DNA of 37,517 nucleotides, taken from assembly GCA_035293245.1 (NCBI GenBank), contig DATDOO010000101.1, positions 1 to 37,517 of the forward strand, given 5' to 3'. Of this stretch, positions 1 to 9,424 are shown piece by piece (the stretch's first letter is position 1; every line of letters begins with the position of its first letter). Under the pieces are notes generated by a model. That model was not told where the DNA came from, did not search any database, and saw only the letters and a program-made list of their open reading frames with translations. Position numbers and translations under genes: made by a program. Source of the stretch: DATDOO01 sp035293245. GTDB lineage: Bacteria > Pseudomonadota > Gammaproteobacteria > Methylococcales > Methylococcaceae.

Positions 1-2
1 TC

Positions 3-2060
<2,058 letters not shown>

Positions 2061-2084
2061 GGGCGAACTTGCGCTCCCGCTGTC

Positions 2085-3785
2085 TCACTGGCGGCCATGG
2101 CCTTCGGGCGACTCGCTGCTTTGCCCTTCCGCCCATATCATCCGGAACAGTGCGCCCGTCGCGGCAAGGGCGGCGAGCAGTTGGCCCAGCCAGCCGGCCC
2201 ACATTTCCCAACCCTGGCGTTCGCCCCGGTCGGGCAAAGTGCTCCAGCGCTGGGACACCAGCATGAGCGAACCCTGTTGGGCCCGAAGGCGCAACAGGTC
2301 CACAGGACCGCCGGCGGCGGGTTCGCCCAGACGCTCCGCGACCATCCGTTGCACAAGCTCCCGGCGCGGCAACTCCCGCCAGTCGAAAGCCGGCGTCCCT
2401 TCCGCCGCCTGCCGGGCGTAGTAGCGCGCCGCCCACTCCTCCCCATCCCAGGCGTAGGCGAGGTAGTGGCCCAAGGCCAGGCTTCCCAGCATCACCGCCG
2501 CGCCGCACACCGCCACCGCGCGCCGGCCGCAAGCCAGGCAGCAACAAGCCACGAGGGCAAAAAAGGCGAAAAACCAGACTCCATAAAGCAGCACGCCGAG
2601 CAGGAATGCCCCGGCGGGAATCAGGAATTCGCCGAGTAAAAAACCGCCCGAAGCGATCAGGGCGGTGCTTCCCGCCAGCAGGGCGAGGTGCGATTTGAGC
2701 AGATTTGCCAGGCTGGGACGGTCGTCGGCTCTTTCTTCCACCGCCGGGCCGGGTGCGGCAATAACCGGCGCAAGGGATGGGGCTAAGGGCGGCGATTTTT
2801 GCCGGGCCGCCGGTTTGGGCGATTTCGGCGGATAGCCGTGGCGGGCGATCCATTCGTCCACTTCGGGCAGACAGGTTTCGGGCACCTGGCCCGCGTCGCG
2901 CAATTTTGTCAGCAGGGACAGGTAATCGGCCCGCAGTCTGCGCGACATGGCGTTGCCCGTGTCGAGACGCCGGAACAGCGCCAGCATGCTGCGGATGTGG
3001 CGCTCGGTGGGCTCTTCCTTGCCCAGTTCGAGCATGAAAAGGTCCACCGCCTCGTCCTTGGTCGCCACCGGCAGCGATTCGTTCTGCGGCGCTTTCAGCG
3101 GTTCGCGGCGGATGCCCGAAAGCCGCTCCAGCCGGTGGCGGGAGGCGCCGTCCAGCACCATGACGGGCCATTGCACGGCGAGCAATCCCCGGAGGATGGC
3201 GCGGGCGCTGTAACGCATCGATTCCCGCGGGGAAGACTCCAGTCCGCCTTCGCTTTCCCGCGTCAGCCCCTCGCGTTCGATCAGCCGCACCAGGGGCCGG
3301 GCGTCGCGCAGCCGGACCGGAGGCGCCGCCGCATCCGTCCGCCGAATACTCTCCGCGCGGCGAAATACCCCCGTCAATCCGGCCAAAAGCCGCGCCATCT
3401 CCGCCTCCGTCAGCTTGTCCCGCCCCATGGCTGCCACGAGGGTGTTGGCGCCTTCGGCCAGGTCGTAGACGCCCCGCGAGAAATACGCTTCGATCAGCCA
3501 ATGCAGACCCGGCGCCTCCAGCAGCCGCAACACCGCGCCGGGCGAGGCGTCGCCACGCACGCAGGCCTGCAACTCCGCCGGCACCGGGTGGCAGATGTAG
3601 TACGCGGAATACTGGTCGAAAACCGCGGCCCACAAGGCGCCGCACGCGCCGCAACGCCACAGGCCGAAGTGGCCTTCATGGGTCCACAGGCCGATCTCCG
3701 GGGACGGTCCGGCTTTTTGCCAGCCGTCCGGGAACAGCGCTCCGATCCGCTGGCAACGGGGGCAATCCGCGGGGGTGATCGTCAT
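2085..3785 (-). CDS. Zinc-ribbon membrane protein of unknown function
   Basis: The 566-residue protein is not a family I recognise. It opens with two CxxC knuckles (C8/C11 and C45/C48), which look like a zinc ribbon. A soluble helical, charged region of about 300 residues follows, then a Pro/Ala-rich linker near 320-350. A hydrophobic block of several membrane segments lies roughly at 360-445, including a Cys-rich stretch (ALVACCCLACGRRA). A last hydrophobic helix is near 535-555. The layout suggests a cytosolic zinc-binding and helical part tethered to the inner membrane. A competing long frame on the same strand (2044-3660) is Arg/Gly-rich and looks like a shadow. The gene converges on recQ and diverges from the glutathione transferase gene. 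Confidence 0.8.
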   Translation of the reverse strand: MTITPADCPRCQRIGALFPDGWQKAGPSPEIGLWTHEGHFGLWRCGACGALWAAVFDQYSAYYICHPVPAELQACVRGDASPGAVLRLLEAPGLHWLIEAYFSRGVYDLAEGANTLVAAMGRDKLTEAEMARLLAGLTGVFRRAESIRRTDAAAPPVRLRDARPLVRLIEREGLTRESEGGLESSPRESMRYSARAILRGLLAVQWPVMVLDGASRHRLERLSGIRREPLKAPQNESLPVATKDEAVDLFMLELGKEEPTERHIRSMLALFRRLDTGNAMSRRLRADYLSLLTKLRDAGQVPETCLPEVDEWIARHGYPPKSPKPAARQKSPPLAPSLAPVIAAPGPAVEERADDRPSLANLLKSHLALLAGSTALIASGGFLLGEFLIPAGAFLLGVLLYGVWFFAFFALVACCCLACGRRAVAVCGAAVMLGSLALGHYLAYAWDGEEWAARYYARQAAEGTPAFDWRELPRRELVQRMVAERLGEPAAGGPVDLLRLRAQQGSLMLVSQRWSTLPDRGERQGWEMWAGWLGQLLAALAATGALFRMIWAEGQSSESPEGHGRQ

Positions 3786-4107
3786 CTCGGCGAACGTGCC
3801 GGATAAAGCGTGCGCATAGTCGTTTATGCAAGTCCTGTGGTGGAAGCGTAAATAGAGACCCGGCGCCGGCCGTCATTCCGGTTCACATGATGACGCAAAC
3901 GGCCGTTTTCCAGAACCTCGTTCCTGGAAATTTCCGTGAACGTCCGCATCGGCGCCGGAGGCCGAATTTCCTTCGGCACGCGGGACGCGGCGACCGACGC
4001 ACGGGCAGCGGCATCCCGGCTCGATTTACCGCGGCTCCGGAAGCCGCCGGACAGCCGCTCCTCCGCGTACAATCGGCGCTATCCCACTTTGCGAGGAGGC
4101 TCCGCCC
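3786..4107. other. Divergent intergenic region
   Basis: These 322 bp separate two divergent genes and should hold promoters for both. I find no convincing coding frame. An inverted repeat of 7 bp (TTTCCAG at 3907-3913, CTGGAAA at 3924-3930) with a 10-base loop is the only structure seen. A good Shine-Dalgarno sequence (GAGGAGG) ends about ten bases before the ATG at 4108. Confidence 0.4.
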
Positions 4108-4764
4108 ATGATCACCCTGTACGGCTCCGCCATCAGCAATTACCACGACAAGGTCAAGCTGGCCCTGCTGGAAAAAGGCATCCCTTTCCGCGAGGAAAAA
4201 GCCTCGCCTTCCCGCGACGAAACCTTTCTGCGCAAGTCGCCGCTGGGCAAAATCCCCTTCATCGATACCGAGCACGGCCCCCTGTCCGAATCCCAGGCCA
4301 TCCTCGAATACCTGGAGGACGCCTATCGGGAACAGCCGCTCTATCCCGCCGATCCTTTCGCCCGCGCCAAATGCCGCGAACTGATCCAGCACCTGGAAGT
4401 GAACATGGAACTCATCGCCCGCCGCCTGTTCCCGGAAGTGTTCTTCGGCGGCAAGGTATCCGAGGAAACCCGCCAGGACGTGAAAGCCAAACTGGAGACG
4501 GGCCTGAAAGGCCTGGCGCGGCTGGCCAAATTCGGGCCCTACGTATTCTCTGAAAGCTTCAGCGCCGCGGACTGCGCGGCCTGGCCCCATTTCACCCTGA
4601 TTGGGATCGCCACCAGCCGGGTGTACGGCGAAAACCTGGTCCTGGCCCACCTGCCCGCCGTGGCCGACTATCTGGCCCTGATGGAAACCCGCCCTGCCGT
4701 GCAGCAGGTCGCGGCGGACCAGGACAAGGCGCGGGAAGTTTTCTACGCCACCCGCAAGATTTGA
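4108..4764 (+). CDS. Glutathione S-transferase family protein
   Basis: A soluble 218-residue protein of the usual GST length, probably conjugating glutathione to electrophiles or acting in redox handling. The thioredoxin-like N-terminal domain is clear: MITLYGSAISNYHDKVK, then LGKIPFID with the conserved cis-proline (P50), then the glutathione-contacting acidic-Ser pair (E61-S62) in SESQAILEYLED. The rest is the all-helical C-terminal domain, with FSAADCAAWP at the N-capping position near residue 150. The start has a strong ribosome binding site. The stop is 16 bp from the next gene, so the two are probably cotranscribed. The substrate cannot be told from sequence. Confidence 0.93.
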   Translation: MITLYGSAISNYHDKVKLALLEKGIPFREEKASPSRDETFLRKSPLGKIPFIDTEHGPLSESQAILEYLEDAYREQPLYPADPFARAKCRELIQHLEVNMELIARRLFPEVFFGGKVSEETRQDVKAKLETGLKGLARLAKFGPYVFSESFSAADCAAWPHFTLIGIATSRVYGENLVLAHLPAVADYLALMETRPAVQQVAADQDKAREVFYATRKI

Positions 4765-4780
4765 CCCCTGCCGCCAGACC

Positions 4781-5260
4781 ATGAAAACGGAACTCGCCCT
4801 GCCCGCCCTCGACCCCGCCACCCTCCCGGCGCGAACCACCAGCATTTACCCCACGGAGGAACAGCGCCAACGCATCCGGGGCCGCAGCAAACAGGCCCTG
4901 GGCGATGCGCTGGGCCTGCACAATTTCGGCGTCAATCTCGTCCGGCTGGAACCGGGCGCCGTCTCCGCCTTCCGCCACTGGCACACCCGCCAGGACGAAT
5001 TCATTTACGTACTGGAAGGCGAAATCGCCCTGGTCACGAACGAAGGCGAGCAATTCCTCACGTCCGGCCAGTGCGCCGGATTCCCCGGCGGCCAGGCCAA
5101 CGGCCATCAATTGGTCAACCGCGGCAACCGCGTAGCCGTTTATCTGGAGGTCGGCGACCGGCTTCCGGGCGATACGGCCCATTATCCCGAAGAGGATTTG
5201 CAGGCGCGTGCGACCCGCGGGAGCTATGCGTTTTTTCGCAAGGACGGGATGGCTTATTGA
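4781..5260 (+). CDS. Cupin-domain protein
   Basis: A 159-residue single-domain cupin. The first cupin motif is intact, with metal ligands H66, H68 and E73 in FRHWHTRQDEFIYVLEGE. The second motif supplies H109 in FPGGQANGHQLVNRG. This three-His/one-Glu set suggests a bound metal. Relatives with this C-terminal extension (YPEEDLQ near 138-144) are annotated only as cupins, so no substrate is proposed. It lies 16 bp after the GST gene with no strong Shine-Dalgarno sequence, which fits translational coupling in a two-gene unit. Confidence 0.88.
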   Translation: MKTELALPALDPATLPARTTSIYPTEEQRQRIRGRSKQALGDALGLHNFGVNLVRLEPGAVSAFRHWHTRQDEFIYVLEGEIALVTNEGEQFLTSGQCAGFPGGQANGHQLVNRGNRVAVYLEVGDRLPGDTAHYPEEDLQARATRGSYAFFRKDGMAY

Positions 5261-5445
5261 AGAGCCCGGTGAAGACAGGCTTTTCCGTTCGCAAACGGCC
5301 ATGCCGGACGCGAATGCGCTCCCGCAGGACGTGGAGAAGCCCGGGTGTGGATGGCACCGTATTTTCCATGAAGGAAGGAGCATCATCGTTCCCGTCGTGC
5401 CATGTAACAAATTTATCAGTTTCAATTAAATCATGGCCTTAGGAA

Positions 5446-5475
5446 TTGACAGGGCTGGAATAGGCGGCGTAGATT
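5446..5475 (+). promoter_or_regulatory. Sigma-70-like promoter for the 128-residue gene
   Basis: The stretch 5261-5555 (295 bp) has no gene. It contains a full-consensus -35 TTGACA at 5446-5451, an 18-base spacer and a -10 TAGATT at 5470-5475. The start codon is 80 bp downstream at 5556, preceded by AAGGA at 5545-5549. The match is by eye only. Confidence 0.55.
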
Positions 5476-5555
5476 CTGTTCATAGGCGGCGGACGCCGGG
5501 TTTTTGCAGCGCGGAAACGCCGTCTGCTTCACGTTAGCCTTCACAAGGACTAATA

Positions 5556-5942
5556 ATGAATGATGCCCTTATTGGAGTAGTTGTCGGTGGTCTCATCGCA
5601 TGGGTAGCTCCCTTGCTGACCCTGCGATACACAGAGCGCCGTTGGCGATTTGAAGCAAAGATGAATTACCTCAAGTCGGAGCGCGACCGCTTCGAGAAGC
5701 TATACGAACTGAATTTGGAACGCTTTGCGGAAGGAATCTCTGAGGACTCTTATTCATCGGTAATGTGCGCAGAAGTGTTCGCGCTGATGCCGAAGGAAAT
5801 CGGTGATCTCTACGAAAGTTGGATGGCGGAGAAGGAAAAGGATGACTTCAAACGCAGGGTCGCCTATTTGGAGATGGCCTCGGCTATGAAGCGAGACCTC
5901 GCGAAGAGAGACGAGGAAATTCGTGCACTATTTGAAAGCTGA
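5556..5942 (+). CDS. Small membrane-anchored coiled-coil protein, unknown function
   Basis: The 128-residue protein starts with one hydrophobic segment (about residues 4-24, ALIGVVVGGLIAWVAPLLTL). A long charged helical stretch follows, rich in Glu, Lys and Arg (ERRWRFEAKMNYLKSERDRF and onward), likely to form a coiled coil in the cytoplasm. I do not recognise the family. It has its own promoter and an AAGGA ribosome binding site. The gene has lower GC than its left neighbours and stands next to a RAYT/REP unit, so it may be part of the accessory DNA here. Confidence 0.7.
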   Translation: MNDALIGVVVGGLIAWVAPLLTLRYTERRWRFEAKMNYLKSERDRFEKLYELNLERFAEGISEDSYSSVMCAEVFALMPKEIGDLYESWMAEKEKDDFKRRVAYLEMASAMKRDLAKRDEEIRALFES

Positions 5943-6030
5943 AAGCTAATCGGGTAAGGGCGGGTATCTAGCCAGCCCTCCCCACACCACCTAGCATGCG
6001 GGTCCGCACTAGGCGGTTCACGAGAAAGAA
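5943..6030 (+). repeat. Structured intergenic element between stop codon and REP
   Basis: The last codons of the upstream gene and the first bases after it form a direct repeat (GAAAGCT twice, about 5934-5947). A cytosine-rich tract follows, then a hairpin at 5990-6013: CCTAG, unpaired CA, TGCGG, loop GT, CCGCA, CTAGG. Sequences of this type recur in proteobacterial intergenic regions near mobile elements as far as I recall, but I cannot name the family. It runs directly into the left REP. Confidence 0.4.
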
Positions 6031-6072
6031 GGGCCGTAGGATACGGTGAGTAGGCGAACCGCATCATTCGCG
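6031..6072 (+). repeat. REP element, left of RAYT
   Basis: This 42-bp element is an inverted copy of 6643-6684, identical at 40 of 42 positions. After a GTAGG head it folds into a hairpin with arms GATACGGT and ACCGCATC (one A/C mismatch) around a ten-base loop GAGTAGGCGA. A head tetranucleotide plus imperfect hairpin is the usual form of REP sequences handled by RAYT transposases. Confidence 0.8.
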
Positions 6073-6108
6073 TAAACCGCTGACATTGATATTCAACGCA
6101 CCACCGAC

Positions 6109-6642
6109 ATGACCGACTACCGCCGCTATGATGTGCCTGGAGGGACTTGGTTCTTTACGGTGAATTTGGCGGAACGAAAAGGCAATCGGCTATTGGTGGA
6201 CAACATGCAGGTTTTGCGAGCGGCTTTTGGTGCGGTGAAGCAACGCCATCCATTCCAGATGCTTGCTGTTGTCGTTTTGCTGGATCATTTACGTTGCATT
6301 TGGACTTTACCGCATGGCGACATAAACTTCTCCGAACGGTGGGGATTGATAAAAGCAAACTTCTCCCGTGCGTTGGCGAAAGGCGAAAGAGTCTCAGCCA
6401 GCCGGCAAAAGCGTGGAGAGCGGGGAATATGGCAACGGCGGTTCTGGGACCAGATGATACGTGACGACATCGATTACCGGCGGCATATCGACTACATTCA
6501 TTGGAACCCAGTCAGGCACAACCTGGTTCGCAATATGGCCGATTGGCCATATTCGAGTTTTCACAGGTACGTTGAACAAGGTGTCTATCCACGAAACTGG
6601 TGTGGCGTCGTGGAACCAACGAAAGTTTTTGCTGGCGAATAA
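6109..6642 (+). CDS. REP-associated tyrosine transposase (RAYT), probably inactive
   Basis: A 177-residue member of the Y1 HUH transposases (TnpA-REP group), which cut and rejoin single-stranded REP hairpins. Family marks are the opening YRRYDVPGGTWFFTVNL, the RGIWQRRFWDQMIRDDIDY block, and the YIHWNPVRHNLV motif with candidate catalytic tyrosines Y123 and Y129. The HUH motif normally reads DHLHCIW. Here residues 59-65 are DHLRCIW, so the second metal-binding His (residue 62, codon CGT at 6292-6294) is Arg. The conserved Pro before the motif is Leu. Loss of one metal ligand should abolish cleavage. The gene is bracketed by inverted REPs, the right one starting at the base after the stop codon. 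Confidence 0.93.
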   Translation: MTDYRRYDVPGGTWFFTVNLAERKGNRLLVDNMQVLRAAFGAVKQRHPFQMLAVVVLLDHLRCIWTLPHGDINFSERWGLIKANFSRALAKGERVSASRQKRGERGIWQRRFWDQMIRDDIDYRRHIDYIHWNPVRHNLVRNMADWPYSSFHRYVEQGVYPRNWCGVVEPTKVFAGE

Positions 6643-6684
6643 CGCGAATGATGCGGTTCGCCGACTCACCGCATCCTACGGCCC
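6643..6684 (-). repeat. REP element, right of RAYT
   Basis: This is the inverted partner of 6031-6072. Read on the minus strand it has the GTAGG head, then a perfect 8-bp stem (GATGCGGT with ACCGCATC) around loop GAGTCGGCGA. It begins at the base after the RAYT stop codon and ends about 36 bp before the M42 peptidase start, so it lies in that gene's leader. Confidence 0.82.
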
Positions 6685-6720
6685 TGGTCTTTATTGCACC
6701 TTCCGGAGGACGACCGAACC

Positions 6721-7758
6721 ATGACCGATTATTCCGCCGCAAGCCTGTTCGAACTGATCGAACGCCTGGTTTTCTGCCATTCGCCCAGCGGAGCCGAGGA
6801 GGAAATCGACGCCTTTCTCAAGGCGCGCCTGGATGAATTGGGTGTGGTGCACCACCAGGACGCTGCGGGCAACATCATCGCCCGCCTGCCCGGCCGGGAC
6901 GGCGCGCGCACCCTCGCCATCACCGCCCACAAGGACGAGATCGCCGCCATTGTCAAGGACATCGATCCGGCGGGGCGCGTGACAGTGCGGAAACTGGGCG
7001 GGGCGTTTCCCTGGGTGTACGGCGAAGGGGTGGTCGATATCCTCGGCGACCAGGGCGTCGTCTCCGGCGTGCTCAGCTTCGGCTCCCGGCACGTTTCGCA
7101 TGAGTCGCCGCAGAAATGCCAGCAGGAAGACAGGGCCCTGAAGTGGGAAAACGTGTGGGTGGAAACCAAGCGCTCCCCCGAAGAACTCAAGGCGGCGGGC
7201 ATCCGGCCCGGCAGCCGCATGGTAATCGGCAAGCACCGCAAGGCGCCATTCCGGCTCGGCGATTACCTGGCCAGCTACACCCTGGACAACAAGGCGTCGG
7301 TAGCGATCCTGCTCTGGCTGGCGGAGCGATTGAAGCAACCGGCTTTTGACGTTCTGCTGGCTTTCACCGCCCGCGAGGAAGTGGGCGCTTACGGCGCCAT
7401 GTACCTGACGAAGGAACAGAAGGTGGACGATCTGATCGCCCTGGAAATCTGCCCCAAGTCCGCCGAATACCCGCTAGCCAGCGACCGGGCGCCGGTGCTG
7501 GTGTCCCAGGACGGCCACGGCCTGTACGACGAAAACCTCAACCGAGCCCTGGCCGATTCCGCCCGCGCGGCGGGCGTGGAGGTGCAGCACGTGCTGCTCA
7601 GCGGCTTCGGCAGCGACGGCTCCATCGCCATGAAGAGCGGCCACGTGCCGCGGGCCGCCTGCCTGGCTTTCCCTACCGACAACACCCACGGTTATGAAAT
7701 CGCCCACGCCGAGGCGATGTTGGGATGTTTGAGGATACTGGAGGCTTATTGCGGGTGA
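6721..7758 (+). CDS. M42 family metallopeptidase (aminopeptidase/glutamyl-aminopeptidase type)
   Basis: The protein has 345 residues, the usual size for cytosolic M42 peptidases, which form dinuclear-metal tetrahedral oligomers and trim peptides. Likely metal and catalytic residues are H70 (TAHKDE), D189 (TLDNKAS), the E219-E220 pair (REEVGAYGA), E242 (ALEICP) and H323 (PTDNTHGYEIAH). I chose the ATG at 6721 because GGAGGA sits at 6705-6710. A TTG upstream at 6694 has no such signal. M20-like relatives exist, but the motif order fits M42. The natural substrate is unknown. Confidence 0.88.
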   Translation: MTDYSAASLFELIERLVFCHSPSGAEEEIDAFLKARLDELGVVHHQDAAGNIIARLPGRDGARTLAITAHKDEIAAIVKDIDPAGRVTVRKLGGAFPWVYGEGVVDILGDQGVVSGVLSFGSRHVSHESPQKCQQEDRALKWENVWVETKRSPEELKAAGIRPGSRMVIGKHRKAPFRLGDYLASYTLDNKASVAILLWLAERLKQPAFDVLLAFTAREEVGAYGAMYLTKEQKVDDLIALEICPKSAEYPLASDRAPVLVSQDGHGLYDENLNRALADSARAAGVEVQHVLLSGFGSDGSIAMKSGHVPRAACLAFPTDNTHGYEIAHAEAMLGCLRILEAYCG

Positions 7759-7762
7759 TCTG

Positions 7763-8131
7763 CTAATCGGCCAGACTGACGTGCACTTGGTGCAAGGTGC
7801 CTGGGAGGGATATTTCTTGGCTTCCGCTACGGGCGACGGCGGTAAAGCGTTTCGTCGTCCCCATGGGAATCACGCAGTCCGCCTCGGCGATCTCGCAGAC
7901 CACCTGCTGTTCGCCGCTGCCCCGGAACACCGCCGTCACCACCGGCGCGATGGCCAGTGGCCCATCGGCCACGTTCTGCACGTCGAAAATCACTTGCCAG
8001 CGGCCAGCGACGAGCGTTGCCTCCGCGGGAAAAATCCGCAGGACCACCACGTCCTTGGGCCGCGCCGAGGACACGATCAAAACATCGACGCCAGTCGTCA
8101 GAAAATTCAGCCACGCATTGCAGTCATTCAT
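7763..8131 (-). CDS. Small beta-rich protein of unknown function
   Basis: This 122-residue protein has alternating hydrophobic strands (VVVLRIFPAEATLV, RWQVIFDVQNVADGP, APVVTAVFRGSGEQQVV) that suggest a small beta-sandwich. There is no signal peptide or membrane segment, and I do not recognise the family. It converges on the M42 gene with only 4 bp between the stops, and diverges from rlmM over 45 bp. A weak GGAG lies about 12 bases before its ATG. Competing frames on both strands are more Arg-rich or lack a start signal. Confidence 0.65.
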   Translation of the reverse strand: MNDCNAWLNFLTTGVDVLIVSSARPKDVVVLRIFPAEATLVAGRWQVIFDVQNVADGPLAIAPVVTAVFRGSGEQQVVCEIAEADCVIPMGTTKRFTAVARSGSQEISLPGTLHQVHVSLAD

Positions 8132-8176
8132 GATTTCGCTAACTCCGCTTCGCCAAGTTAGTAACTTATAGTATCA

Positions 8177-9265
8177 ATGTCACTGAACAGTTCTCCTGCC
8201 ATCCAGTCCCTCCTCCTCTATTGCCGCGCCGGCTTCGAGAAGGAATGCGCCGTGGAAATCGCCGACACGGCGGCTGCCCTGGGGGTGGCCGGCTACTGCA
8301 AGGCCAAGCCGGACAGCGGCTATGTGCAGTTCGTGCCGACCGATCCTGCCGCCGCCGCGCTTCTGCGACAGCTCCAGCCCAGCCAGCTCATCTTTGCCCG
8401 CCAGCTTGTGTGCGGCGCGGAATTCCTCGGCGGCCTTCCCGTGACCGACCGTTTGGAGGTTCTGCTGCCGGCCATCCAGCGACTCGGGAACCGTTTTGCC
8501 GGTTTACGCCTGGAAACCGCCGACACCAACGAGGCCAAAGAGCTGTCGGTGTTCTGCCGCAAATTCGCCGCGCCGCTGCGCCAGGCTTTGCAGCGACACG
8601 GCATTGATGTCGCGGCGGCCGACGCGCCCAATCTGCATCTCTTTTTCCTCAGTTCCACCGCGGTGCACGTGGGCTGGTCCGACCCGGCCGTAGCCTCGCC
8701 CTGGCTCATGGGCATTCCGCGCCTCAAGTTCCCCAGCGGCGCGCCCAGCCGCTCCACCCTGAAGCTGGAGGAGGCCTTCCTCACCTTCCTGAACGAATCA
8801 GAACGGCAGGCGCTGCTCAGGCCCGGCCTCACGGCGGTGGACCTGGGCGCGGCGCCGGGCGGCTGGACCTGGCAACTGGTCAAGCGCGGCCTGAAAGTCA
8901 CGGCCGTGGACAACGGCCCCATGGCCCCGGCGCTTATGGAATCCGGCCTGGTGGAGCATCTCAAGGTGGACGGCTTCCGCTACCATCCGCCCAAGCCGGT
9001 GGACTGGCTGGTGTGCGACATCGTCGAACAGCCCATCCGCATCGCCGCCCTGGTAGCCCGCTGGCTGGAGGAGGGAGACTGCCGGCGCGCCATCTTCAAT
9101 CTTAAGTTGCCCATGAAGAAGCGCTATGAAGAATTGCAGCGCTGCCGGGCCGTCATCGACGGGGCGCTGGCCGGGACGCCCGGCGCCGGGAAGCTACGCT
9201 TCAAGCAGCTCTACCATGACCGGGAAGAAGTGACGGGGTATGTGGGGCCGGCGGATCATTCCTGA
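8177..9265 (+). CDS. rlmM: 23S rRNA 2'-O-ribose methyltransferase RlmM
   Basis: RlmM methylates the ribose of C2498 of 23S rRNA using S-adenosylmethionine (E. coli numbering, known for the family). The 362-residue length is typical. An N-terminal ferredoxin-like/THUMP region (LLLYCRAGFEKECAVEIAD onward) precedes a Rossmann methyltransferase domain. That domain has motif I VDLGAAPGGWTWQLV, the VDNGPM acidic strand, the WLVCDIVEQP motif and the catalytic-Lys motif FNLKLPMKKRYEE. There is no Shine-Dalgarno sequence before the ATG, but a -10-like TATAGT lies at 8167-8172. The message may therefore be leaderless. A 13-bp palindrome (AAGTTA, G, TAACTT at 8155-8167) sits in the divergent region. Confidence 0.95.
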   Translation: MSLNSSPAIQSLLLYCRAGFEKECAVEIADTAAALGVAGYCKAKPDSGYVQFVPTDPAAAALLRQLQPSQLIFARQLVCGAEFLGGLPVTDRLEVLLPAIQRLGNRFAGLRLETADTNEAKELSVFCRKFAAPLRQALQRHGIDVAAADAPNLHLFFLSSTAVHVGWSDPAVASPWLMGIPRLKFPSGAPSRSTLKLEEAFLTFLNESERQALLRPGLTAVDLGAAPGGWTWQLVKRGLKVTAVDNGPMAPALMESGLVEHLKVDGFRYHPPKPVDWLVCDIVEQPIRIAALVARWLEEGDCRRAIFNLKLPMKKRYEELQRCRAVIDGALAGTPGAGKLRFKQLYHDREEVTGYVGPADHS

Positions 9266-9424
9266 TGTTCGACCGGGAGCCGCGTCTGCCGGGTTCGCAG
9301 CGGCTGGCAAAAGGGCCCGGGCGGATCACGAGTTTTCGCGGCTGCCGTCCTCGACGAGGCGGCGCATGGGAGCGGGCGAAAAGGGACGGAGTCCCGTATT
9401 CTCCATAAATGCTGCCCCCATGGA

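Noticed and set aside
9383..9395. GGGAC, GGA, GTCCC hairpin before the AlkC-like gene.
   Set aside because: The T-rich side lies on the minus strand, where no gene would end. The stem is only 5 bp.
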